Notes under the pieces: model-generated
What the model saw: only the letters and a program-made list of their open reading frames with translations
Told to the model about the DNA's origin: nothing
Databases searched by the model: none
Program-made: the position numbers and the translations under genes
From: Agrobacterium tumefaciens
Lineage (GTDB): Bacteria > Pseudomonadota > Alphaproteobacteria > Rhizobiales > Rhizobiaceae
DNA length: 64,000 nt
Direction: 5' to 3'
NCBI RefSeq assembly: GCF_005221325.1
Contig: NZ_CP039888.1
Span: forward strand, 2,617,501 to 2,681,500
Part shown: piece by piece, positions 39,490-48,048 of the stretch
Layout of the letters: the number at the start of each line of letters is the position of its first letter
How positions within the stretch are numbered: the first letter of the stretch is position 1

Positions 39490-42131
39490 TCTGCGGCGAT
39501 GGAATGTGGCCGTGTGCCGGAGGGAATGCGGCAGGTGACGATGGTGCCGTTGCCGGGCCGGCTGTCGATGCTGACGGTGCCATGATGCAGACTGACGAAG
39601 CTTTCGACAATGGAAAGGCCAAGCCCCGCACCGGTCCGCCGCCCGCCATTGCCACGCGTCGCAAAGCGGTCGAACACGCTCTTCAGCATGTCTTCGGGAA
39701 TGCCCGGACCCTTGTCCGCAACGGAGAATACGAAGTCACCCTCGCTGCGCTGGCAGGAGAGCTGCACCGAGGAGCCTTCGGGTGCGAAGTTGATCGCATT
39801 GGTCAGGAGTTTGATGAGAATCTGCTTCAGCCGCTGGTGGTCAGCCACCAGACTGCCGAGATGGGCAGGCGCGACGATCTCGAGCGAAATGCCGCTTTCC
39901 TGCAGCCGGTCGGCGATCTGCACCGAAACGTCATCAAGCAACTCGTTCAGATCATTATCCGAATAATTGAGCTGCATGATGCCGGCATCGACGGTCGCGA
40001 GATCGAGAATATCGTTGACGATGGTCAGGAGAACCGAGGACGAGGTGGAAATATGGTCGAGATATTCCGCCTGCCGTTCCGTCAATTGGCCGATGCCGGG
40101 CGTCTTCAGCAGATCGGTAAAGCCGATGATATTGGTCAGCGGCGAGCGTAGCTCGTAGGAAACATGCTGCACGAAATCGTTCTTCAGCTCATCGGCCTTC
40201 AGAAGCGCGTCGTTCTTTTCCTTGAGCGCCCGCTCGGCGCGCACGCTGTCCGTCATGTTGACAAAGGTCAGCATGGTCTGCGCATCCGGTAGCGGAATGA
40301 TCGCATAATCAAGCACCAGACCGGAAAGCAGTTCCAGCGTGCCCTGCCGCGACGGCCGTTCGTCGTCGAAGCTGGTGATGAATTGGCTGAAGGCGCGCCA
40401 GCCGTCCGGCCCGTCATAGGATTGAGCACAGGCGGTTTCGATGGCGCGAATATGCGTGCCCGTTTCCGCCTGTTCGGCGGTCACACCCCAGAGCGCGCGG
40501 AATGCCGGGTTGGACAGGCGAATGCGCCCGTCTGCGCCGAACACGGCGACACCTTCGGCCAGATGGTCGATGGTTTCGCCCTGCACCTTTACCAAGGTGT
40601 TGTAGCGCATCTGCAGATCGACCTGCTCGGTCAGGTTCTCGAAAACCCAGGTCGCGCCACCCTGCGGATGGGCCGTGGCGATGACCCGCAGGGTCTGGCC
40701 ATTGGGCAGGTGCCAGAGATCGGTCTTGGTATCGAGTGAACGGTAGACGGAAAGCGCCGTCTCCTTCCAGTTCTTCCAGTTCAGCTGCTCGGGCAACTTG
40801 CCGGCGCTGCGCAGCCTGTCCAGAAGCTCGGAATTATCAGGACCGGATTCGAGGAAAACCAGATCGAAACCCCACAGGCTGGCAAAAGCCTGATTGTAGA
40901 ATTGCAACCGCTGCCGGCCGTCGAAAATGGCAACGGGTGTTGCCAGATGATCGAGCGTTTCGGCGTGGCTTTTCAGAACTCGCTTGAGTTCCTCGCTGAT
41001 CGTTTCAGCTTCGGTGGCATCGATGGCGATCCCGGCGGACCCGCCCGCCGTCTTGATATCGACCACGTCGAAGAAGCTGCGGTTACCGGAAACCACTGTC
41101 GAAATGCGATCATGATAGGGCGATTCCGGTGTTGCGGCCGCACGTATCTTCTGTCGCGTGACGGTGTTCAGAAGTTCGCGCTTCTCCTGAATGGCCTGCT
41201 CGGCATCGCGCGCATCCACCGCATGGGCATAGGCGTGGTTGACCCAGGTGAGTTCACCTTCGCCATTGCGTCGCCACACGGGCTGTTCGATGGAATCGAG
41301 AAGTTCCTGAAATGTCGATACGGAGGCAAGCAGACGCTCACGCTCCACCTGCAATTCGGCGAGTTCGGCACGCAGATTGTTGAGCGCGATGAAGCGCGCA
41401 AAGGCATTGCCGCCGGAAACGCGTCCTTGAACTTCAATGACTTCGCCGCGCTGCGTCTCGATGGTCAGATCGAAGCTCTGCGCGTGGCTGCGCAGTTTTT
41501 CGATGGATTTTTCAAGCTGGCTCGCGGATGCCGGTTTCAGCCAGCGGCCGAAGGCCAGAAAATCCTGATCCGCCGGTGGCACACCGGTCTCGGCCGGCAG
41601 CTGTCCCAAAAATTCAGGACGCTTGTCTGCACCGTCCCAGATGACGATGCGGCGGCTCTTGTCGGAAATCAGCGCCTCATATTTCGCGATCTTGTGGTGG
41701 GATTGCGCAAGCGCCTGACGGTATTCGCTGCTTTCTGCCTCGATATTGCCGCGCTGGCGCACCAGCCAGACGACGGAAAACAGCGTTGCCGAAAGCATGC
41801 CGACGAAAAGCGAATAGGTGATGGTTTCTCCAGACGAGAACAGCCGCGCGCTGGTCTTTGCCACAAGGCCGTCCTGGGCCATCGCAACGGTCGTCGAGCC
41901 GGTGAGAACCGTACCCGAAAGCAGGATGTGCACCCACGAAAAGCCGGTCCGGATCGCACGGATTGCCAGCCAGCAACGTGCTAAAGCATTTCCAGGAAAA
42001 GTGGACGCCGGTTTTCCCTCCGGAAATGCGCAGAAACGCGCCACCGCCTGCGCGCTCAATGCCACGCCCGCATGCGTGTTTTCAACGCGTTGAACTGTCT
42101 GCTCGCGCAGATCCGAATTGTGAACCGTCAT
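39486..42131 (-). CDS. divL: DivL cell-cycle histidine kinase homologue with Tyr in the H-box
   Basis: The 881 residues contain an N-terminal membrane segment (about 60-125, including the hydrophobic stretch 107-125), a linker, several PAS-like domains (about 265-385, 385-500, 515-630), the dimerisation helix and a HATPase domain (DKGPGIPEDM, GLGLSIVESF). The H-box reads HVSYELRSPLTNI: Tyr659 replaces the phosphoacceptor His, the hallmark of DivL, which in Caulobacter controls CckA and CtrA. The Tyr codon TAC is at 40155-40157. Residues 33-51 are encoded by a palindromic repeat, and a start downstream of it cannot be excluded. Confidence 0.92.
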   Translation of the reverse strand: MTVHNSDLREQTVQRVENTHAGVALSAQAVARFCAFPEGKPASTFPGNALARCWLAIRAIRTGFSWVHILLSGTVLTGSTTVAMAQDGLVAKTSARLFSSGETITYSLFVGMLSATLFSVVWLVRQRGNIEAESSEYRQALAQSHHKIAKYEALISDKSRRIVIWDGADKRPEFLGQLPAETGVPPADQDFLAFGRWLKPASASQLEKSIEKLRSHAQSFDLTIETQRGEVIEVQGRVSGGNAFARFIALNNLRAELAELQVERERLLASVSTFQELLDSIEQPVWRRNGEGELTWVNHAYAHAVDARDAEQAIQEKRELLNTVTRQKIRAAATPESPYHDRISTVVSGNRSFFDVVDIKTAGGSAGIAIDATEAETISEELKRVLKSHAETLDHLATPVAIFDGRQRLQFYNQAFASLWGFDLVFLESGPDNSELLDRLRSAGKLPEQLNWKNWKETALSVYRSLDTKTDLWHLPNGQTLRVIATAHPQGGATWVFENLTEQVDLQMRYNTLVKVQGETIDHLAEGVAVFGADGRIRLSNPAFRALWGVTAEQAETGTHIRAIETACAQSYDGPDGWRAFSQFITSFDDERPSRQGTLELLSGLVLDYAIIPLPDAQTMLTFVNMTDSVRAERALKEKNDALLKADELKNDFVQHVSYELRSPLTNIIGFTDLLKTPGIGQLTERQAEYLDHISTSSSVLLTIVNDILDLATVDAGIMQLNYSDNDLNELLDDVSVQIADRLQESGISLEIVAPAHLGSLVADHQRLKQILIKLLTNAINFAPEGSSVQLSCQRSEGDFVFSVADKGPGIPEDMLKSVFDRFATRGNGGRRTGAGLGLSIVESFVSLHHGTVSIDSRPGNGTIVTCRIPSGTRPHSIAAE
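41986..42029. repeat. REP/RIME-type palindrome inside the divL 5' end (copy B)
   Basis: GCATTTCCAGGAAAA (41986-42000) and GGTTTTCCCTCCGGAAATGC (42010-42029) form an imperfect inverted repeat with a GTGGACGCC centre. The arms resemble the copies at 60992 and 62559. It is read in frame as part of divL (about residues 34-49). Confidence 0.75.
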
Positions 42132-42339
42132 CCCCGGTCTGTCTCCGTCCTATGTGCCGCATCTTCGACAAGACATCCCATTTCGTCCCCGCCGCCCTTT
42201 GGCGTGTCCGAATCAAGTCCGATGACAATACCGCCTTCATAAATCTGCGGAAAGGGAGCGCGCAAAAAAGATGCCGCGCGTTTTGTCAAGCGCACGGCAT
42301 CTACATATTGTGTAATTTCAGTGGATATTAACTATGATA

Positions 42340-43740
42340 TTAATATCTGTAGTGTTCAGCCTTGAACGGACCCTGCTTCGGGATGCCGATATAATCTGAC
42401 TGAAGGTCGGTAAGTTCCGTGAGGCGCACGCCAAGCTTTTCAAGATGAAGGCGCGCGACCTTCTCATCGAGGTGCTTCGGCAGCACGTAAACTTCGTTCT
42501 TGTATTCGCCCTGCTTGGTGAAGAGTTCAATCTGGCCAAGCACCTGGTTGGTGAAGGATGCAGACATCACGAAGGACGGGTGACCCGTGGCATTGCCGAG
42601 GTTCAGCAGACGGCCTTCGGAAAGCAGGATGATGCGGTTGCCCTTCGGGAACTCGATCATATCGACCTGCGGCTTGATGTTCGTCCACTTGAGGTTGCGC
42701 AGCGAGGCGACCTGAATTTCATTGTCGAAATGGCCGATGTTACCGACAATGGCCATGTCCTTCATCTCGCGCATATGCTCGATGCGGATCACGTCCTTGT
42801 TGCCTGTCGTGGTTATGAAGATATCAGCCGAAGAAATGACGTCTTCCAGACGGACGACTTCGAAACCGTCCATGGCAGCCTGAAGTGCGCAGATCGGGTC
42901 GATTTCGGTAACCTTCACGCGGGCGCCAGCGCCCTGCAGCGAGGCGGCCGAACCCTTGCCGACATCGCCGTAACCGCAGACCACGGCAACCTTGCCAGCC
43001 ATCATCACGTCAGTTGCGCGGCGAATGCCGTCCACCAGCGATTCCTTGCAGCCGTACTTGTTGTCGAACTTGGACTTGGTGACGCTGTCATTGACGTTGA
43101 TCGCCGGGAAGGGCAGCAGGCCCTTCTTGCTGAGGTCGTAAAGACGATGAACGCCGGTCGTCGTTTCTTCCGTCACGCCCTTCAGCGCATCACGCTGCTT
43201 GGTGAACCAGCCGGGGGAAGCCTTGAGGCGCTTGTTGATCTGCGCGAAGAGGATTTCCTCTTCTTCCGAACCGGGGTTGGAAAGCACATCCTCACCGGCT
43301 TCGGCGCGCGCGCCGAGCAGGATATACATGGTGGCATCGCCGCCATCGTCGAGGATCATGTTGGAGAAACCGCCATCGGTCCACTGGAAGATCCTGTCGG
43401 TGTATTCCCAATATTCCGTCAGGCTTTCACCCTTGACGGCGAAGACCGGAATGCCGGCTGCTGCGATGGCCGCTGCCGCATGGTCCTGCGTCGAGAAGAT
43501 GTTGCAGGACGCCCAGCGAATATCCGCGCCCAGTTCCTTGAGCGTTTCGATGAGAACGCCGGTCTGGATCGTCATGTGAAGAGAACCGGTGATACGTGCG
43601 CCCTTCAGCGGCTTGCTTGCGCCGAACTCGCTGCGGCAGGACATGAGGCCCGGCATTTCGGTTTCGGCGATGTCCAGCTCCTTGCGGCCGAATGCGGCAA
43701 GGTTGATGTCGGCGACGATGTAGTCCTTCTCAAGGCTCAT
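42340..43740 (-). CDS. ahcY: S-adenosylhomocysteine hydrolase AhcY
   Basis: AhcY splits S-adenosylhomocysteine into homocysteine and adenosine, using a tightly bound NAD. The 466 residues show [31 protein letters not shown] and the NAD motif [14 protein letters not shown], with the family C-terminal KAEHYRY. An insert of about 40 residues ([22 protein letters not shown]) is present, as in many bacterial and some eukaryotic forms. It has its own upstream region of 128 bases with a palindrome at 43834-43849. The 208 bases downstream, before divL, hold no gene that I can support. Confidence 0.98.
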   Translation of the reverse strand: MSLEKDYIVADINLAAFGRKELDIAETEMPGLMSCRSEFGASKPLKGARITGSLHMTIQTGVLIETLKELGADIRWASCNIFSTQDHAAAAIAAAGIPVFAVKGESLTEYWEYTDRIFQWTDGGFSNMILDDGGDATMYILLGARAEAGEDVLSNPGSEEEEILFAQINKRLKASPGWFTKQRDALKGVTEETTTGVHRLYDLSKKGLLPFPAINVNDSVTKSKFDNKYGCKESLVDGIRRATDVMMAGKVAVVCGYGDVGKGSAASLQGAGARVKVTEIDPICALQAAMDGFEVVRLEDVISSADIFITTTGNKDVIRIEHMREMKDMAIVGNIGHFDNEIQVASLRNLKWTNIKPQVDMIEFPKGNRIILLSEGRLLNLGNATGHPSFVMSASFTNQVLGQIELFTKQGEYKNEVYVLPKHLDEKVARLHLEKLGVRLTELTDLQSDYIGIPKQGPFKAEHYRY

Positions 43741-43833
43741 AAGGTTCTCCAGATCAGAAACGCCACGCCTGACGGCCCGGCTCTTAAACGTAGCTGCGGT
43801 TTAGCAGGCCACAAACGATCTGGCAATGATGAT

Positions 43834-43849
43834 ATAAAGAAGTCTTTAT
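43834..43849. promoter_or_regulatory. ATAAAGA-type inverted repeat upstream of ahcY
   Basis: ATAAAGA-AG-TCTTTAT is a perfect 7+7 inverted repeat with a 2-base centre, 94 bases upstream of the ahcY ATG. A third half site, TCTTTATA, follows at 43851-43858. This resembles the operators of SahR, an ArsR-type S-adenosylhomocysteine-responsive repressor of ahcY and methionine-cycle genes in proteobacteria. The regulator is not in the window. Confidence 0.6.
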
Positions 43850-43868
43850 GTCTTTATATGGTGGAGGT

Positions 43869-44144
43869 TCAGGCTTCTTCACCGAAGCGGTCGGCCACCA
43901 GCGCCTCGAGTGCGGCGAGCGCTTCTTCCGCCTGGTTGCCGCTTGCCTCGACATAGACGCTGCAGCCGGGGCTGGCCGCCAGCATCATCAGACCCATGAT
44001 CGAGGTGCCGCCAACGGTCATGCCGTCCTTGGAAACTGTGATCGTGGCGTCGAAACCCTCGACCATCTGCACGAACTTCGCGGATGCCCGGGCGTGGAGA
44101 CCGCGCTTGTTGATGATCGGCAATTCCCGGGAGTGAGGCGACAT
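43869..44144 (-). CDS. ptsH: HPr phosphocarrier protein
   Basis: This is a 91-residue HPr. The phosphoryl-accepting His17 is in INKRGLHARASA, with Arg19 beside it. Ser48 in GTSIMGLMMLA corresponds to the serine phosphorylated by HPr kinase. Only 11 bases separate it from the EIIA gene. With EIIA and HprK but no sugar-transporting EIIB or EIIC here, it is part of a regulatory phosphotransfer chain rather than a sugar-uptake system. Confidence 0.96.
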   Translation of the reverse strand: MSPHSRELPIINKRGLHARASAKFVQMVEGFDATITVSKDGMTVGGTSIMGLMMLAASPGCSVYVEASGNQAEEALAALEALVADRFGEEA

Positions 44145-44155
44145 GGGCTGACTTC

Positions 44156-44557
44156 TTATTTGCCGCTTAAGACGCGGCTGGCGACGTTGATGTATTTACG
44201 GCCGGCATCGGACGCGTCCTGCAATGCCTTGTCCATATTGTCTTCGCTGCGAACGCCGGCGAGCTTTATCAGCATGGGAAGATTAACCCCGGCGATGACT
44301 TCGACATTACCGTTGTTCATGACGGAAATCGCGAGATTGGACGGCGTGCCACCGAACATATCAGTCAGAATGATGACGCCATTGCCATCATTGGCGCGCG
44401 CAACGGCGTCGATGATATCCTGCCGGCGCTGATCCATGTCGTCTTCGGGACCGATACAAACCGTCTCGATCAATTTCTGGGGACCGACGACATGCTCCAA
44501 CGCATGGCGAAACTCCTCAGCCAGCTTGCCATGGGTGACAAGCACTAGTCCGATCAT
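44156..44557 (-). CDS. PTS EIIA component, mannose family
   Basis: The 133 residues start with MIGLVLVTHGKLAEEF, where His9 is the phosphorylation site. Later come GVIILTDMFGGTPSNLAIS and VEVIAGVNLPMLIKL, typical of the EIIA-Man fold. No EIIB or EIIC is present. In rhizobia this EIIA receives phosphate from HPr and is thought to act as a regulator. It lies between hprK (125-base gap) and ptsH. Confidence 0.93.
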   Translation of the reverse strand: MIGLVLVTHGKLAEEFRHALEHVVGPQKLIETVCIGPEDDMDQRRQDIIDAVARANDGNGVIILTDMFGGTPSNLAISVMNNGNVEVIAGVNLPMLIKLAGVRSEDNMDKALQDASDAGRKYINVASRVLSGK

Positions 44558-44682
44558 GAAATGCTCCCTTGCACACGCACTCTCATTGCCGACTATCGCA
44601 ACGCGGCAATCCTGTCCATCGGTGGGATTTCATCTTGATGAGGAAAATGCGAATCGCAAGCCTAAAATCGCCTGAATCATGG

Positions 44683-45147
44683 TCACTTCACATTCGTTTT
44701 AAAAAGATTCTGAGCAAGTGCAGCAAACTTTCCATAGGGCACAAGACTGGAGAGGGGAATACGCAGAAGCCGGAGATGCCCGCCGCAGGGCATTAACAAC
44801 GCTTCGTCATCTTCGGGAAGTCTTGGATTTTCCGGTGAAAGAACTGTCGTGACGGCGAAATGTAGTACACCGCTCGGGACGCTTTTAACGGAAACAATGC
44901 CGCTGCCGCGCAATTCCAGTAGCCCCGCGATTGCTTCCGGCCGCTCGGCGATGATGGTTTCGCCGTCGCGATACACGAAAATCTGATCGTCCGCGATCAG
45001 CGCCGCCGGCAATCCACATCGTTCCGCCTCTGTCAGGAAGCTGAAGGCAAGCTCGCTTTTGCCGCTCCCCGACGGACCCGTGAAGAGGATGCCGGTGTTG
45101 TCGACGACGATCGCGGTTGCATGCAGGTTGAAGCGTTCAGCGTTCAT
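44683..45147 (-). CDS. hprK: HPr kinase/phosphorylase, short form lacking the N-terminal domain
   Basis: The 154 residues hold only the catalytic domain: Walker A GPSGSGKS at 24-31, LIADDQ, and the signature LELRGSGIVSVKSV. HprK of Firmicutes has about 310 residues with an extra N-terminal domain, so this is the short proteobacterial version. It phosphorylates the regulatory Ser of HPr. The ATG overlaps the chvG stop by 11 bases, so it is translated with the ChvG sensor. Confidence 0.93.
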   Translation of the reverse strand: MNAERFNLHATAIVVDNTGILFTGPSGSGKSELAFSFLTEAERCGLPAALIADDQIFVYRDGETIIAERPEAIAGLLELRGSGIVSVKSVPSGVLHFAVTTVLSPENPRLPEDDEALLMPCGGHLRLLRIPLSSLVPYGKFAALAQNLFKTNVK

Positions 45148-46927
45148 GGGTTTCGGCCGCCGGCAGCGACAGGGTGAAGCGTGCGCCTGATATCACGCCG
45201 TATTTGTCGACCACGTTTTCCGCCCGGAGGCTGCCGCCATGGGCCTCTGCAATCTGGCGGCTGATGGAAAGGCCAAGGCCGGAATTCTGGCCGAAACCTT
45301 CGCTGGCCGGCCGGTCGGTGTAAAATCGCTCGAAAATCCGGTCGATATCTTCCGCCTGAATGCCGGGGCCGTTGTCTTCCACCTGCACGATACAGCGGTC
45401 CTTGTGGCGGGAAAGGCGCACGGTGATGCGGCCGCTTTCCTCTGACACGAAAGAACGTGCATTCTCGATAAGGTTGGTGACGATCTGCCCGATACGAAGA
45501 TCGTGACCGTTCACCACGAAAGAGGTCTTGGCTCCGGCCTTCCGGTCGGCGACGTAATCGATCGCCACGGTCTTTTTCTTGGTGCTGATCTGGCGGGATA
45601 TGTCCACCAGACCCTTCATCAGCACATCGAGGTCGAGCGGCGAGGCATCGGCGCGCGCCAGCTCGGCATCGAGCCGCGACGCGTCCGAAATATCGCTGAT
45701 CAGGCGGTCGAGGCGCCGAACGTCATGGAAGATGATCTCGGTCAGCCGCTGTTTGGACTCTTCGGTCTTGGCGCGGGGCAGGGTTTCCACGGCGCTGCGC
45801 AGCGAGGTCAGCGGGTTCTTGAGTTCATGGCTGACGTCGGCGGCGAAGCTTTCGATGGCGTCTATACGGTCGTAAAGCGCCGTCGTCATTTCACGCAATG
45901 CTATGGAGAGGTTGCCGATCTCATCCTGACGGGCCGAGAAATCCGGTATTTCCTCACGCGTTCTCGCCCCGCGGCGCACGCGGATCGCGGCCGCCGAAAG
46001 CCGCCGAAGCGGTGTGGCGATGGTTGAGGATAAAAGCAGCGACAGCACGATATTGACGAGGGTGGCGATGCCGAAGACGCGCATGATGGCAAGGCGCTCC
46101 GCATGCACGATCTTGTCGATGTCGCCCGCCTGTGTCGACAGCAGCAATACGCCGAGCACGGCCCGGAAGCGCTGCACCGGCACGGCGACCGAAACGATCA
46201 GCTCTCCCTTTTCGGTCACGCGCACCACCGCGCCGCGAACGCCCGTCAGCGCATTCATCACTTCCGGATAGATCGAGCCGTCACCGCCAGGCGCTTCCTT
46301 GTATTGCGGCAGGCTGCTCGGCTGCAGCATGCGGTTGAACATGCTGGTGAACCAGTCGCCCCAGGTCTGGGTTTCCGGCGTTACCGGCGGCAGATCGAAG
46401 CGCAGAACCTGACCACGCGAATAAAGGTGGCGGGAATCGAGCAGCAGATTGGCATCGGCATCGAACAGCCGCGCGCGGGTGCGCGTCGGTGAAATCAGCC
46501 GCCGCAGCACCGGCGCCACCCGCTCCGGATTGATCGGAAAACTCAGATCCTCATCATTGGGGGCAGGGGTGATGCTCTGCCCCGCCTGCAATTCGAGCAG
46601 CTTTTCCGGATTGATGGTGATCGAGTTGGTATCGACCGAGGCGGAAGCGGAGACCGCGCCGGCGATGATTTCACCCTGCGTCAACAGGCTTTCCACGCGC
46701 GCATCGATCAGCCCTTCGCGGAACTGGTTGAGATAGAGAATGCCGCCGACCAGAACCACGGTCGCGGCGACATTGAAGAAGAGGATACGGCGCGTGAGGC
46801 TGGAAAACACCGCATTGCCGAAAATGCGCCGGATGATTGTCAGCGGATGGATACGATGGCGGCGTTCGCTGCCGCGTTCTTCGGCATCGTCACTGTCCGA
46901 GACGGTTTCCGGCGTTTTCTTCAACAC
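45137..46927 (-). CDS. chvG: ChvG (ExoS) sensor histidine kinase
   Basis: ChvG senses acid and envelope conditions and controls virulence and symbiosis genes through ChvI. The 596 residues have a transmembrane helix at about 48-67, a periplasmic sensor domain at about 68-280, a second helix at about 283-303, HAMP, and the H-box AADVSHELKNPLTSL with His367. The C-terminal ATPase has the N, G1 (DNGPGIQ) and G2 (GLGLSISRQI) boxes. A basic cytosolic leader precedes the first helix. It lies 56 bases after chvI. Confidence 0.96.
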   Translation of the reverse strand: MLKKTPETVSDSDDAEERGSERRHRIHPLTIIRRIFGNAVFSSLTRRILFFNVAATVVLVGGILYLNQFREGLIDARVESLLTQGEIIAGAVSASASVDTNSITINPEKLLELQAGQSITPAPNDEDLSFPINPERVAPVLRRLISPTRTRARLFDADANLLLDSRHLYSRGQVLRFDLPPVTPETQTWGDWFTSMFNRMLQPSSLPQYKEAPGGDGSIYPEVMNALTGVRGAVVRVTEKGELIVSVAVPVQRFRAVLGVLLLSTQAGDIDKIVHAERLAIMRVFGIATLVNIVLSLLLSSTIATPLRRLSAAAIRVRRGARTREEIPDFSARQDEIGNLSIALREMTTALYDRIDAIESFAADVSHELKNPLTSLRSAVETLPRAKTEESKQRLTEIIFHDVRRLDRLISDISDASRLDAELARADASPLDLDVLMKGLVDISRQISTKKKTVAIDYVADRKAGAKTSFVVNGHDLRIGQIVTNLIENARSFVSEESGRITVRLSRHKDRCIVQVEDNGPGIQAEDIDRIFERFYTDRPASEGFGQNSGLGLSISRQIAEAHGGSLRAENVVDKYGVISGARFTLSLPAAETHER

Positions 46928-46983
46928 GTATTCAAGTCCTCACCACCCGGTTCGGGCGGTCCCTTCTGCTTGAGTCGGCTTGT

Positions 46984-47709
46984 TCAAGCCGCTTCGCGGA
47001 AGCGATATCCTACGCCATAAAGCGTTTCAATCATATCGAAGTCGCCATCGACCAGTTTGAACTTCTTGCGAAGGCGCTTGATGTGGCTGTCGATGGTTCG
47101 GTCGTCCACATAGACCTGTTCGTCATAGGCGGCATCCATCAGCGCGTCGCGGCTTTTCACCACGCCCGGCCGCTGCGCCAGCGAATGCAGGATGAGGAAT
47201 TCCGTGACCGTCAGCGTCACCGGCTCACCCTTCCAGGTGCAGGTGTGGCGTTCCTGGTCCATGGCGAGCTGCCCGCGCTCCAGCGTGCGCGCCTGCTGGT
47301 CCGCGGTCGGCTTCAGCGTGCTGCCGGTTGCGGCGGACGCCTCGCGGCTGCTGGCGCGGCGCAGGATGGCCTTGACGCGTTCCACCAGAAGGCGCTGCGA
47401 AAAGGGCTTGGTGATGAAGTCGTCAGCGCCCATCTTCAGGCCGAACAGTTCGTCGATCTCTTCATCCTTGGAGGTGAGGAAGATCACCGGCAGGTCCGAC
47501 TTCTGGCGAAGGCGCCGCAAAAGCTCCATGCCATCCATGCGCGGCATCTTTATATCGAAAATGGCGAGCTGCGGCGGACGGGCGATCAGCCCGTCGAGCG
47601 CGGAGGCGCCGTCCGTATACGTTTCGACCCGGTAGCCTTCGGCTTCGAGCGCGATCGATACCGAAGTCAGAATATTCCGGTCATCGTCGACAAGCGCGAT
47701 CGTCTGCAT
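46984..47709 (-). CDS. chvI: ChvI response regulator (OmpR family)
   Basis: The 241 residues comprise a receiver with phospho-acceptor Asp52 ([10 protein letters not shown]), Lys in ITKPFS, and an OmpR-type winged helix (about 145-238, [23 protein letters not shown]). I start at [10 protein letters not shown] because that matches the family and GGAG lies about 9 bases upstream. In-frame ATGs up to 24 codons earlier exist. It is divergent from pckA, an acid-induced gene linked to this system in Agrobacterium. Confidence 0.96.
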   Translation of the reverse strand: MQTIALVDDDRNILTSVSIALEAEGYRVETYTDGASALDGLIARPPQLAIFDIKMPRMDGMELLRRLRQKSDLPVIFLTSKDEEIDELFGLKMGADDFITKPFSQRLLVERVKAILRRASSREASAATGSTLKPTADQQARTLERGQLAMDQERHTCTWKGEPVTLTVTEFLILHSLAQRPGVVKSRDALMDAAYDEQVYVDDRTIDSHIKRLRKKFKLVDGDFDMIETLYGVGYRFREAA

Positions 47710-48048
47710 GTAGTTGGTCTCCATGGTCATTTTCTCGTAACTCCCGACATTCACCCAGCCAGGTTGTGCGCCGCGAGCCACTCTCTTGAGTATAAAGGTG
47801 GAACAAATTGTGGCAAAGGAAAACTCGCCCTGAAAATCGCGGGGGCGAGCCGGGAGGATTTCGCAAGAAGGCTGCGATTGGATTTTAATGCGTCTTCAAC
47901 CGATTTAAAAAGAAATAAAATCTTTTAAATCGATTAATATATTGAAATCACTAAGTTTTTTAAAGTCAGGCTCTTGCGTTTCCAAAAGCTGCCACGTATT
48001 TTCCGTGAAAATTTCAACGGCCTTATCGTCATTAACAAGGAACGCGTC
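47710..48048. promoter_or_regulatory. Divergent chvI/pckA promoter region
   Basis: This 339-base gap holds no gene. The pckA side is AT-rich (about 47880-47960), with runs such as AAAAAGAAATAAAATCTTTTAAATCGA and poly-T near 47955. It must hold both promoters and perhaps ChvI sites; I cannot fix a -35/-10 pair with confidence. Confidence 0.6.

Noticed and set aside
43741..43868. Possible S-adenosylmethionine or S-adenosylhomocysteine riboswitch before ahcY
   Set aside because: I could find only a short TAAAC/GTTTA hairpin and not the conserved core or pseudoknot of known classes; the protein operator explains the region better.
44585..44610. ATTGCCG/CGGCAAT hairpin between hprK and the EIIA gene
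   Set aside because: Only 7 bp with a 12-base loop and no T tract on either side.
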